Shown here: positions 10,206-19,731 of the stretch, piece by piece | Numbering within the stretch: position 1 is the stretch's first letter | Layout: every line of letters starts with the position of its first letter | Virus record (IMG/VR): IMGVR_UViG_3300030116_000783 | Span: 1 to 23,826 of that record | DNA from: a virus | Direction: 5' to 3' (one strand) | DNA length: 23,826 nucleotides | Position numbers and translations under genes: made by a program | The notes under the pieces: model-generated | Seen by the model: the letters and a program-made list of their open reading frames with translations, nothing else | Databases searched by the model: none | What the model was told of the DNA's origin: nothing

Positions 10206-12646
10206 TATGGAATCGTCACAACAGAGTTAGTATTTACTGTTAGTGTAGCATTAATTGTCAGTGGACCTGCAACCAAAGCGTTATGATTTGTTGATATTGT
10301 GTAATCATTATCCATTGTATTTTCACTTTCATAGAATATAGCCTCACCTGACCCACCTTTTGCTCCCGATACCCCTGTTAAGTTTGATCCATCTCCTGTA
10401 AAACTTGTGGCAGCAACAGTACCAGTAACACTTATACCAGTTGGTGTAGTTGCTAATTTTGTAGAAGAAGAAGTACTACCACCAGCGTTTGCTGTTACAT
10501 ATTTAAGCTCAACCTTACCGTGTTGACTTGCACCCAGAACTGATGGAGTAATTCTCATCACTTCGTGTGTTGCACCGTCAGAACTACCAAAAGTTATTTT
10601 TGATCCTGATGACCCTCCTGTAAAGAATAAATCGTAAATTCCACCATCTATTATTAGAGAGTTTTGTTTTACGTGTTGAGTAACACCATTTACAACAGCG
10701 TTTGTTGCTCCTGTTTTTTTAGAAAAACCAACACCTGTACCAAAAGTTATGATATTGCCATTGGTATCCAAGTCACCACCTAACTGTGGTGATGTATCAC
10801 CAACTAAATCTGTAGTTACAGTGCCAAAAGATAATGCACCACTACCATTTGTTTTTAAAAATTGACCATTAGTTCCGTCTTCTGGCAAGGTAAATGCACT
10901 TGTTTTAGTTAAAGTACTTGGAGCAACAAAAGAGATAGTATGTGTATTATTACCATCAGTATCAAAAACTATGTTTTGACTTGTTGAATTAAATAAAATA
11001 CTTGAGCCAATTATTTGCTGGTTTGCTTGAAGATAAGTGTTAGTATCCCAACTAAGGACACCGTTAGTATCTGTTTTTAATCTACCACCATTTTGTACGT
11101 TAACAGGTAAGGTAAGTGAATAGCTTGCACCTGCACTATGGGCTGGTGATTTAATTTTTACACCATGACTGTTTTGTGAGCAGTTAAGTTGTAAAGTTCC
11201 ATCAGCACTACTACCATCACCTTTAATCTCAACAACGCCTGTGCCGTTTGGATTTAATTTAATATTGCCATTAGTTGTACTTGTTGTTATTTCATTTGTT
11301 TGAACATCTAAGTTACCACCTAGCTGTGGTGTGGTGTCATTTACTATATCTGTAGATACATCAACAAACTCAACAGCATTACCACTAGAGTTTACTTTTA
11401 ATGTTTTATTTGCAGCATTACCATAGTTTGAAGGGGTGTCTGTTAAACCTGTAAATGTAGTAGCACCTTGAGATCCACCAGTATCATCAGCAATTATAAA
11501 ACTACTACTTGACGCTTGATATTTAAGAATCTTTCCATCTGCTACACCTGCTGTGTTTACATCAGATAAAGCATTTAAAGAACCTAAATTACTAAGCTTA
11601 GTTTTTTCTGCATCTGTAAAAGCGTTGGTATCTGAATTTGCTTCATATGCTGTCTTTATTTCTGAGTTTGTTTGGTCAGCAGTAGCTCCAGCTTCTATGC
11701 CATTTAATTTAGTATGATCTGCATCTGTAAAGACATTACTATCTGTTGCATTTTCAACAGCAGTTCTTATCTCTGCATCTGTCTGATCTGCGGTAGCTCC
11801 AGTTTCTATACCATTAAGCTTTGTATGGTCTGCGTCTGTAAATACATTGGAGTCAGTAGCAGCTTCAACTAAAGTTCTTATTTCTGCTGCGGTTTGATCT
11901 GCTGTTGCAGCAGTTTCTATACCATCTAATTTTGTACCATCAGCAGCTACATCTCTACCGTCAACAGTTCCAGAAACGCCAATATTCCCTGTTACTGACA
12001 AAGCTCCAGTTGCAGCCGTACCAGTTGTAGATAAGTTTTGACTTCCAAAAGCTGGTGTAACTTTTGTACCAGCTATAGCTGCACTTGCATTTACATCAGC
12101 ATTTACGATAGTTCCATCCTCAATCATTGTTGAGGTGACTGTACCTGTATCTCCTGATGTAATTACAGTTCCTGATCTATCAGGTAAAGTTATTGTTCTA
12201 TCAGCAGTAGGATCTGTTATAGCTAAAGTTGTTTCGTTATTATCATCAGTACTTCCTTCAAATACAAGATTACCAGTTATAGATTGAGTTCCATTTCTTT
12301 TTACATATTCATCTGACAGTTCTTGTAAACCAAACAATAATTGATCGTTTTGTGTATCAAGATCTGATTCTGTAAGAACACTACCATCATTAAAATCTAC
12401 TTTTTTTGCACCTATATTTGTATCTCTTTGAATTTTAATTACAGCACCATTAGCAGGTTCATTACCAGAAGTAAAGGTAATCTGAGTTGCACTTGTAAAT
12501 GTGTAGTGTGTAGTAATGGTTTTTAAAACACCACCAACAAATACGTCAACTTCAGCTTCTGATAAGTAAGAAAAAGAAATACTAAACGGACCAGCAGTAC
12601 CATTGCCTGTGTGGTTTGTAAAAGATGCAGTAGTGTTGGTAGCCAT
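10205..12646 (-). CDS. Tail fibre protein (gp17 type)
   Basis: An 813-residue trimeric fibre. The first about 125 residues match the T7-type tail-attachment domain: NHTGNGTAGPFSISFSYLSE, VFVGGVLKT, VIKIQRDTN and LTESDLDTQNDQLLFG. Residues 240-350 are three 37-residue repeats with GIExxATADQT and SNVFTDADHTK. Then come two DTSPQLGGDLDTNGN-like modules and a beta-rich C-terminus ending in a short T/V-rich tail. There is no Ser-74 autochaperone peptidase motif. It follows the gp16-type gene after a 56-bp gap, as in T7. It determines host binding together with the following genes. Confidence 0.93.
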   Translation of the reverse strand: MATNTTASFTNHTGNGTAGPFSISFSYLSEAEVDVFVGGVLKTITTHYTFTSATQITFTSGNEPANGAVIKIQRDTNIGAKKVDFNDGSVLTESDLDTQNDQLLFGLQELSDEYVKRNGTQSITGNLVFEGSTDDNNETTLAITDPTADRTITLPDRSGTVITSGDTGTVTSTMIEDGTIVNADVNASAAIAGTKVTPAFGSQNLSTTGTAATGALSVTGNIGVSGTVDGRDVAADGTKLDGIETAATADQTAAEIRTLVEAATDSNVFTDADHTKLNGIETGATADQTDAEIRTAVENATDSNVFTDADHTKLNGIEAGATADQTNSEIKTAYEANSDTNAFTDAEKTKLSNLGSLNALSDVNTAGVADGKILKYQASSSSFIIADDTGGSQGATTFTGLTDTPSNYGNAANKTLKVNSSGNAVEFVDVSTDIVNDTTPQLGGNLDVQTNEITTSTTNGNIKLNPNGTGVVEIKGDGSSADGTLQLNCSQNSHGVKIKSPAHSAGASYSLTLPVNVQNGGRLKTDTNGVLSWDTNTYLQANQQIIGSSILFNSTSQNIVFDTDGNNTHTISFVAPSTLTKTSAFTLPEDGTNGQFLKTNGSGALSFGTVTTDLVGDTSPQLGGDLDTNGNIITFGTGVGFSKKTGATNAVVNGVTQHVKQNSLIIDGGIYDLFFTGGSSGSKITFGSSDGATHEVMRITPSVLGASQHGKVELKYVTANAGGSTSSSTKLATTPTGISVTGTVAATSFTGDGSNLTGVSGAKGGSGEAIFYESENTMDNDYTISTNHNALVAGPLTINATLTVNTNSVVTIP
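11597..11929. repeat. Three 111-bp tandem repeats in the tail fibre gene
   Basis: Residues 240-350 of the fibre are three 37-residue units, each starting L(D/N)GIE and ending DADHTK or DAEKTK. Copies 1 and 2 share SNVFTDADHTK; copy 3 is most divergent. Exact multiples of 111 bp allow in-frame copy-number change by recombination. Confidence 0.85.
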
Positions 12647-12657
12647 AATTAATTTAA

Positions 12658-12680
12658 TTAAACACTTTCTAATGTTTTAA
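12658..12680 (-). promoter_or_regulatory. Weak hairpin in the 56-bp gap upstream of the tail fibre gene
   Basis: Between the gp16-type stop and the fibre ATG, TTAAACA (12658-12664) and TGTTTTAA (12673-12680) can pair with one bulge. The remainder is very A/T-rich. In T7 a phage promoter precedes gene 17, so this gap is where one would be expected. I see no recognisable promoter consensus. Confidence 0.25.
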
Positions 12681-12702
12681 GTATATCGTTATAAACATAA
12701 AT

Positions 12703-15700
12703 TTACCTTAAACGATTTAAAAGACTTTCTTTTTGTCTTTTCTTTTCTCTTACATAAGCAGGTAGTAAAGATTTTGCTCCTCCCTTTTCATCTTCTAAAT
12801 TAAATAATTTAAGTTTTGCTGCTGTTATATATGGATTAATTATTTTTCGTAAATTTTTTCTAAGTTCTGATGATGTGTTTGCTCTGTCAATTAATACGGC
12901 TGATTTTTCAAGATTAAACTCTTCATCAACTTCTCCATCATCTATAAAATTTAAAATTTCTAAAACTTTCTTATCTTTTGCGATTGGAAAAAGTCTTTCA
13001 TATACAGTCTTACCATTTTCACTTTCAATACCATTGTCATCTAATTTTGTAGAACCAATAAATTCTTTTAAATTTCTATATTGTATTGAATTTAAAAGAA
13101 TACCTCCATCTGGAGATTTTCTAAATAAATGAGAAGATGGTGGTCCTATTTTTGATCGACTTCTTAACATAAGACTAATAACAGGATCGTTTAAAGATGT
13201 TCCTAAGTAAATGGGATTCATTCCGCTATTTGGTCCAAAATTTTTAGGATACTCTAAGAACTGATTAGTAAGCCAATGACGTTCTGGCTGTATATCTGTA
13301 TTAAATGGAAAACTTGTTTCTATTTCTTTAAACATTTTTAAAGCTACTTTTTTAACAAAAAATTCTAAAGGTAATCCTTCTTTTTGTGTTTTTAATGTTC
13401 CATATAAGGGATGATCTTCTGGTATTAAAGTACCATCATCAAATTTTGTTCTTACCTCTTGTTTTATATAATCACCTTTTTGAATAGATTTATCATGTCT
13501 AAAAAACCCTTTTAATTTTTTACCTGACCTTGGATCAATAATTGTATATTCTTTTTTTGCAATACCTTTTCTTAATGAAGAAAAAGGGATAAGAGCAGAA
13601 TTAAGATAGTTGGCAAAAAAGTTAGATGCAGCATCAGGTCTATTGCGAATAATGTCAAAAAGCGTTTGAATGTTTTCGAGCATTGGAACATTCAAAAGAT
13701 CTCTAGCTAAAGCAATACTCATAACTAAAGCTGCATTTTCTTGGTCTTCATCACTAAGATATTTACTATATGTTCCCCACCAACCTGCTGCTCTAAATAT
13801 TGCACTTACTGGATCAAGTCCAATTCTGCCAACATCAATAAAATTATATTTAGGTTCTCCATCAGGACCAAGCACAGGTTCTTTTGTCTTAGGATCAGTA
13901 ACTAATAGTCTTAAAGCATATCCTATATCACCACTATATTGTCTTATCTTATCTTGAACCCAATTTGGATCATTACCATCAACTAAAGCAACCTTTGCAA
14001 ATTTATTAGCAGCAGCCATACTTAAACCAATAGCAGTAACCCATATACCAGTACCCATTCTAGTTGTACCTCTAGCTCTTGCAGAAACAGAAGGGTTACT
14101 GCTTTGTAATTGTTTTCTATGCGTATCTAACATTCCTTTTAATAAAGCATTATTTGTTAGCCTAGTTGCCAGTGGTGTATTTTTTAATAAGGTCTGTTGC
14201 AAATTAAGAGGTGTATTCATAAAAGGTATTAAAGGTTTCCATGCAGGATGTTTAAATGCGTTAACAAATTTATTATCAATTCTGGTAGTAAATGTACGAT
14301 CAGCAGCATAATCAAGAGCATCTCTTATTTTTAAAAACAAATCTTCTCCTATTGCAACTGCTTCTCCATCTGACCCAATAAAAGCTTGAGATTCAGAAAT
14401 ACCTTTAAGAGCAAGGTCTAGCTCTTCTCCTTTTTTAGCAATCCAACTTGTACCAAGTTCAAAACTTGTATCAACATAGTCATCTAAAGCCTTACCATCT
14501 AAACCTCTTCTTAAACCATCTTCAACTAATGATCCCTTTAAAAACATTCTAAAAGATAATTGTTTATTGTATTCGTCTTCTGCTAATAAAGCTCTTGTAG
14601 GACTTGTATTTATAGTTCTAAAAGTATTAACAAGATCAGGTACAAGACCTTTCCTAACATATTGTGCTATGTTCATTTCACCGCTTCTTACTTTCTGAAG
14701 ACCATCTCCATCATAAGTTCCACCTTGCATACCTATAGCAAATCTTTGTGTAGGGTCATTACCAGAATCAACAATCATTCTAGATTTATCTAAAATATTT
14801 CTTTCATCTTTAAAAGCTTGCCCTGCTAGTCTTAAAGCATCACTTTGAGCTTGTTGAAACATAGCAAACTCGGCCATTGCTCTTCTAAATAAAATAGGAT
14901 CTAAACCTTCTTTTGATATTGAACCTGCCAACAAGTCGGCTGGCCCTTTAATTACATTAAGCATAGTGCCAATAGTATTTCTTGCATGAGTAGCAGGGTT
15001 AGAAAGAATACCATTAATAAACACCTCGTTGCCAACTTTCAAGGCTTTCTTTGCAAAACCTTCTTTTACAAATTTTTGTAAAACAAACGGATCTCCATGA
15101 GCAGCAGCTAGTTTACTAGCAAAATCAGCAAACCCTTCAAAATTATCTTCTTCTAAAGCCTTAAGTAAATCATCCTGAGTAAAACCTAAATTTTGAAACG
15201 TATCATCTATGTCTTTAGCTACATCTCTAATAACTTCTGACCCACCACCTTTAAGCTCTTCTGCTCTTTTTACTTGTATATTACTTGCTGTTACTTGACT
15301 TGGTGTTTGACCTGTTACTGGATTAGGTAATTTTGCTAGTTGTCTTGCCCTTAAAGCCCTAGCTACAACAGTACCAGCCCTACTATCACCAGTTATTAAT
15401 CTATAAAAGTTTACTGTTTGTATCGCAAGTTTTCTTTTTAAAATTTTTGCTTCTTCTGACCTAGTAGGTAATGTTTTTAATAATTTAGCACCATCACTTA
15501 AATTTTCAGCAAGACCAGTAATACGTCTAACAGAAGCAGCCATCAAGACAGGTAATTTTAAACCATATTTATCTGAAAACTCTTTTAATTCTTGTATTAC
15601 TTCTTGTTCTAAAAAGTCATCTGCATCTTCAATCAACATATCATCAGTAACTATATTTTTATATTTTGGATAAAATTCATTTAATTCTTGGTTGTAAGCA

Positions 15701-16806
15701 GCTTTTATTTTTGAAACTTCTTTAGGATCATCACTAAACAGATTCATATTTCTGCCTTCAAAACCTACAGGTGTATCAGTTGTTTGAAACTTTTGCTTAC
15801 CTTTTTTACTTCTTATCTTTTTTCTAGGAGTTATAACTATATCGTCTGTTTTTGTTACTACATCATCTGTTATTGGTGCTACATCTACTAAATCATCACC
15901 ATTTCTAAGGACTTCATCCATAGAATTATATTTTCTTATATTAGAAAACTTATTAAATTTTGATTGTTGTAAATTAAAAATTAATCTTTTTGTAGCTTGT
16001 GGTGATTTTTTAAAAAAATCAACAACATTTATAAAAGCATCTGCAACTTTTTTAGGATTTAAAACTGCGTCAAAAGTTTTATTTGCTATCTTTGCAGTTA
16101 CACCACCTTCAATAAATTTCTTTATACTTTCTTTCGCTACGTTAGATTCTTCTTCTGATTCTGCTGCAAGTAACTTTGCTACTGGTCCAACCAAAGGAGT
16201 ATCGACTAAATAATTAGAAAGATTTTTATCAAAGGTATCAAAAAAAACTGATGCAGTAGTACCACCTGCCAACACATCTTTCCAAACAAAATTTGATAAA
16301 CCTATAGAACCTAATAATTTAAAGGCTGCTGTATATGGTATTCCATATTGCACTCCTAATTTTGTTAAGTTGTAACTAAAACTATTTTCATCTTCTTCTG
16401 GTATATATACACCTAACTTTTCATTATCAAAAAAGTCTTTAGCTGTATATTTGTTACCACTTAAACCACCGATTGCACGACCTGCAAAATTGATAGCATT
16501 TTCAGTTAAATCAAAACCAGCAGCTAGACTAGCCCTTACAGTTTGTTCATCTTCCTTTCTAAGAAGCGGTACATTATCTACGCCTTCTTGAAAATTTGTA
16601 ACTGTTTGCTCTGTAATCTGGCTTGGCATAACAATACCGCCTGATTGTTTTGTAAGAGCATTAATCAGCATATTTGGTATGTCTTGTATGCCTGTAGTTC
16701 TTAGTTCTTCATTCCTTGTAAAGTCATCAGTTTTTTTAGATCCAATTCCAAAAGCACCTTCTGGTACTGTATTCTCATCTTCTTTGATTAAATTTGAATC
16801 AGTCAT
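12703..16806 (-). CDS. Large internal virion protein (gp16 type)
   Basis: At 1367 residues it is close to T7 gp16 (1318), which is ejected with the DNA and forms the channel through the cell envelope. It starts MTDSNLIKEDENTVPEGAFG. Hydrophobic helices near residues 150-200 and about 915-935 (WVTAIGLSMAAANKFAKVAL) could insert in the inner membrane. A segment with FIPFMNTPLNLQQTLLKNTP resembles gp16-type proteins I recall from cyanophages. No lytic transglycosylase motif is seen at the N-terminus, where T7 carries it; that domain appears on the preceding gp15-type gene instead. It lies one base after that gene's stop. Confidence 0.85.
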   Translation of the reverse strand: MTDSNLIKEDENTVPEGAFGIGSKKTDDFTRNEELRTTGIQDIPNMLINALTKQSGGIVMPSQITEQTVTNFQEGVDNVPLLRKEDEQTVRASLAAGFDLTENAINFAGRAIGGLSGNKYTAKDFFDNEKLGVYIPEEDENSFSYNLTKLGVQYGIPYTAAFKLLGSIGLSNFVWKDVLAGGTTASVFFDTFDKNLSNYLVDTPLVGPVAKLLAAESEEESNVAKESIKKFIEGGVTAKIANKTFDAVLNPKKVADAFINVVDFFKKSPQATKRLIFNLQQSKFNKFSNIRKYNSMDEVLRNGDDLVDVAPITDDVVTKTDDIVITPRKKIRSKKGKQKFQTTDTPVGFEGRNMNLFSDDPKEVSKIKAAYNQELNEFYPKYKNIVTDDMLIEDADDFLEQEVIQELKEFSDKYGLKLPVLMAASVRRITGLAENLSDGAKLLKTLPTRSEEAKILKRKLAIQTVNFYRLITGDSRAGTVVARALRARQLAKLPNPVTGQTPSQVTASNIQVKRAEELKGGGSEVIRDVAKDIDDTFQNLGFTQDDLLKALEEDNFEGFADFASKLAAAHGDPFVLQKFVKEGFAKKALKVGNEVFINGILSNPATHARNTIGTMLNVIKGPADLLAGSISKEGLDPILFRRAMAEFAMFQQAQSDALRLAGQAFKDERNILDKSRMIVDSGNDPTQRFAIGMQGGTYDGDGLQKVRSGEMNIAQYVRKGLVPDLVNTFRTINTSPTRALLAEDEYNKQLSFRMFLKGSLVEDGLRRGLDGKALDDYVDTSFELGTSWIAKKGEELDLALKGISESQAFIGSDGEAVAIGEDLFLKIRDALDYAADRTFTTRIDNKFVNAFKHPAWKPLIPFMNTPLNLQQTLLKNTPLATRLTNNALLKGMLDTHRKQLQSSNPSVSARARGTTRMGTGIWVTAIGLSMAAANKFAKVALVDGNDPNWVQDKIRQYSGDIGYALRLLVTDPKTKEPVLGPDGEPKYNFIDVGRIGLDPVSAIFRAAGWWGTYSKYLSDEDQENAALVMSIALARDLLNVPMLENIQTLFDIIRNRPDAASNFFANYLNSALIPFSSLRKGIAKKEYTIIDPRSGKKLKGFFRHDKSIQKGDYIKQEVRTKFDDGTLIPEDHPLYGTLKTQKEGLPLEFFVKKVALKMFKEIETSFPFNTDIQPERHWLTNQFLEYPKNFGPNSGMNPIYLGTSLNDPVISLMLRSRSKIGPPSSHLFRKSPDGGILLNSIQYRNLKEFIGSTKLDDNGIESENGKTVYERLFPIAKDKKVLEILNFIDDGEVDEEFNLEKSAVLIDRANTSSELRKNLRKIINPYITAAKLKLFNLEDEKGGAKSLLPAYVREKKRQKESLLNRLR

Positions 16807-16807
16807 A

Positions 16808-19189
16808 CTACCTGTTCATTAAAAGGTTACGAGCATTAATTAAAGTCTGCTTAACTGCCATTGCATCTATTGTGGCATAGTTTCCAGCGTTGTCATTATC
16901 ATACATACCTTTACCATCTGGTCCTTGTATTGCAGCAAATTCTAATGCTAAATCTTCATGTGCTGCATTAAGATCATCACTTTGACCTGTAAGGTACGCA
17001 GCTAAAGAAGGTCGTTTTCTACCACTTAGTAACATACCCCAGAATAATCTATCTTGATTTTCTGGTGTCATAATATCATCTTTGCTAAGACCAGAATAAA
17101 CTCTAGCTTCTGTTAAAACATTAGGTGTAAATTGATAAGCTCCTACTGCAAAGACTTTACCATCAGCTTGCATTTGCTCCATCTCACCTATAGTTTTACT
17201 TGTTATATCCATTTCCCCTGCGGAATCAGTTGTACCACCGTTATATGCGTTATACAGACCACTACCCTCTGACTCACCACTTCTTACTAACTCTGCTAAA
17301 CCACCAAAATCAGGGAAGTTTTCTTGATTTAAAAGTTCTTGTAAATTAAATTCTACTGGCATACCACCGCCATAACCTGCACCTCTTCTGTTTTCAAAAT
17401 TCATTACATTATCTACTTCAAATTTTTGATTACCAAAAGCAGGTGTTTCGTTTGAATTTATAGGTTTTGGTTTTGGTTTTGGTTTTGGTGTATCATCTAT
17501 CTTAAAAATATCTTTTTCTACTCTTTCTCTTTCTTGTTTGATATATTCCTCAAAATCGCTTTGTGATGGTCCTCCTAAAAAATTATCTTTTTTTAGATAA
17601 TAATTTTCATTAATCCATTTTTCAAAATTTCTATCTAATTCTTGTTCATTTTTGTATTTTTCAATAAATGTATCATTATCAAGCCCTCCAACATTTACTG
17701 TCATACCATTACCCAAAGATATTCCACCAAATGTTCCATTATTACTTGCTTTAGATCTGTAAAAATTATCCATATCTGTTAATAATGGTTGTATTAAAGT
17801 ATCAAATTTTTTATATATAGATTTATATTCTTTAGATATACCTATTGCTTGCTCTAAATCTGTTATCAACGAATTGTCGGTAATACCTAAATCAACCATC
17901 TTATTTTTAATAATTGCTAAATCTTTTTGAGGTGTTTCATTATCTTTATAATTTTGAAATTTCATATTACTTCTTATATTTAATATTTCAGCCGTAAAAT
18001 TTTCTATGTAAGCATAATTATTACTTTTAAAAATCTCATGCAAATCACTATATTCCCTGTTGTTTTTTAATTTAGTAATTTCTTCTTTATATATTAATCG
18101 GTCTTCTTCAGTTTCTATTGGAAGAGAATTTATTTTATCCAATTCTTTTTCTAATCTTATTGTTCTTAATGCTTTCTGGATCTTTGGTCCTTGTGTAAGT
18201 TCTTCATTTAATTCATCTTCTATTTTTTCTAAAACAGGTGCTATTTTTCCTTTCCAATCTGGATGATCTACAAGAGTCCCATTGTTATTTCCGTATGGTA
18301 TTGATTGTCCAAGAGTTTCTAAAGAATCATCTAGGTCATCTAAATCATTAACATCAGCAGTAGTAGCTAAATACTCACCAATATCTGCAATACTATCTAT
18401 CATTGTTCCATAAATTTCTGAAGCATCAGAACCTGTTAATCCTAATTTTCTTGTGTCATTTATAAAATTTGTAATATCTATTTTTGCTGATTCTTTATCT
18501 CCGTCTAATATATTTTCTACCGCTTTATTTAGATAATCATTACTTAATGATTTAACTTGTTCTACATTAAAATTATTATGAGTTTCGGTAGCAAGAGTAT
18601 CTAATTCTAAAACTGAATTAGTTAAATTGTTAATAAAATTTTTTGAATTAATTTCACCACCTAAATCAATAACTTTTTGCGTTTGTTCTGCAAAATAATT
18701 TTTTCTCCAATTAATATATTCTTCATCACTTGTTGAAAATTCTTTAAGAGGTTTTTGTATTAAATTACCTTTATCATCAGTAATATCTACAACAGCATTT
18801 TTGTATGCTTCTTTTGCTTTTGGTAAAAGTTGTGAACCGTATAACTCACCTACATATTGTTTATAAAATCTTTTAACAAAAAAACTCCCACCGATAGTTT
18901 GTTTTGCTGCTTCATCTCCGTCTTCTTTTCTTATCTTGTTTATTGCCTTACCAACAGTACCATCAGCCAAGACAGTATCAGCAGCTAATTTTAAAGCTGT
19001 ACTTTTGTCTTCTTTAATTTTATCTTCTATTCTTTGTCCAATAAATTTTTGTAATGCTGGATTAACTGCTTCTAGTATCTCAGCTAATTCCTCTGCACCA
19101 CTTTTAGGTTGTACAGTTACAGGTTGCACAAAAGTATCTATAGGGCTTGTAGCAGATTGAAAAGCTGTACTTTGAAAACTGTTAGTCAT
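16808..19189 (-). CDS. Internal virion protein (gp15 type) with C-terminal lysozyme-like domain
   Basis: The first about 560 residues are long, charged helices (K/E/N-rich), like T7 gp15. A PKPKPKPKP hinge at about 567-576 leads to a globular C-terminal domain (about 625-793). It contains ELVRSGESEGSGLYNAYNGG, VGAYQFTPNVLTEA and a late helix VKQTLINARNLL. This fits lysozyme or lytic-transglycosylase folds: catalytic Glu in SGESEG, then G-A-Y-Q-F-x-P. It probably cuts peptidoglycan during DNA ejection. In T7 that activity is at the N-terminus of gp16. Start overlaps the gp14-type stop by one base (TAATG). Length of 793 is close to T7 gp15 (747). Confidence 0.85.
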   Translation of the reverse strand: MTNSFQSTAFQSATSPIDTFVQPVTVQPKSGAEELAEILEAVNPALQKFIGQRIEDKIKEDKSTALKLAADTVLADGTVGKAINKIRKEDGDEAAKQTIGGSFFVKRFYKQYVGELYGSQLLPKAKEAYKNAVVDITDDKGNLIQKPLKEFSTSDEEYINWRKNYFAEQTQKVIDLGGEINSKNFINNLTNSVLELDTLATETHNNFNVEQVKSLSNDYLNKAVENILDGDKESAKIDITNFINDTRKLGLTGSDASEIYGTMIDSIADIGEYLATTADVNDLDDLDDSLETLGQSIPYGNNNGTLVDHPDWKGKIAPVLEKIEDELNEELTQGPKIQKALRTIRLEKELDKINSLPIETEEDRLIYKEEITKLKNNREYSDLHEIFKSNNYAYIENFTAEILNIRSNMKFQNYKDNETPQKDLAIIKNKMVDLGITDNSLITDLEQAIGISKEYKSIYKKFDTLIQPLLTDMDNFYRSKASNNGTFGGISLGNGMTVNVGGLDNDTFIEKYKNEQELDRNFEKWINENYYLKKDNFLGGPSQSDFEEYIKQERERVEKDIFKIDDTPKPKPKPKPINSNETPAFGNQKFEVDNVMNFENRRGAGYGGGMPVEFNLQELLNQENFPDFGGLAELVRSGESEGSGLYNAYNGGTTDSAGEMDITSKTIGEMEQMQADGKVFAVGAYQFTPNVLTEARVYSGLSKDDIMTPENQDRLFWGMLLSGRKRPSLAAYLTGQSDDLNAAHEDLALEFAAIQGPDGKGMYDNDNAGNYATIDAMAVKQTLINARNLLMNR
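17463..17488. repeat. Tandem hexamer repeat encoding Pro-Lys hinge
   Basis: GG(TTTTGG)x4 on the plus strand; the coding strand reads CCAAAA units giving alternating P and K. The hinge separates the helical body from the lysozyme-like domain, and hexamer slippage would change its length in frame. Confidence 0.8.
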
Positions 19190-19731
19190 TAGCTAAATTT
19201 TGGATTACCATAAACTGATCCAAAGGTAGAAAGTCCTTGGGAAGCTGCTCCCAAGATAACTGAACTTAAAGAAGGTATCTGATTATATGCTTGATTTATC
19301 TGACTTTGTATTTGATTACGTCTACTGTCTCGTTGTGCCACAAGACCTTGTACATTTCTTCTGTACTGACGAGTTGCCGATTCTAAGGTTTGATTTATAG
19401 CTTCTCTTGCATTAGCTGTTTGTCTTTCTGAATCCGCTAATATCAATCTAGCAGTTATACCTGTTATACCACTTGTTCTTGCAGTTCCTCTTGCTTGTAA
19501 TCCTTGTATTGTTTTTGCTAATTTTTGTTGTGCTGCTATTGCTTGATTTTCTCTTTGTCTAAATCCTAAAGCTGATTGTTGATTACCAAATGAATCTTCT
19601 GCTGATTGGTTTGCTCGTAATCCCATTTTATATGTTTGTCTAGCATTTTCTTTGGCAGCACCACGCATAGCAAGACCCGAAAACAGGTTTAACCCTGCTG
19701 AACCTACTACCATAGCTGGTACTGAACACAT
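19189..19731 (-). CDS. Internal virion protein (gp14 type)
   Basis: A 180-residue protein starting MCSVPAMVVGSAGLNLFSG, with an N-terminal hydrophobic, glycine- and alanine-rich segment followed by long Q/A/R-rich helices (NQQSALGFRQRENQAIAAQ) and an S/G-rich C-terminus. Cys2 near the start and the helical Q-rich body resemble T7 gp14, an internal core protein ejected into the outer membrane of the cell to form the pore. Its position between gp13- and gp15-type genes fixes the identification. The ATG directly follows the previous stop. Confidence 0.85.
   Translation of the reverse strand: MCSVPAMVVGSAGLNLFSGLAMRGAAKENARQTYKMGLRANQSAEDSFGNQQSALGFRQRENQAIAAQQKLAKTIQGLQARGTARTSGITGITARLILADSERQTANAREAINQTLESATRQYRRNVQGLVAQRDSRRNQIQSQINQAYNQIPSLSSVILGAASQGLSTFGSVYGNPKFS

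Noticed and set aside
12875-13957. Two + strand frames opposite the gp16-type gene
   Set aside because: Shadows of a long, well-identified gene; no start signals.
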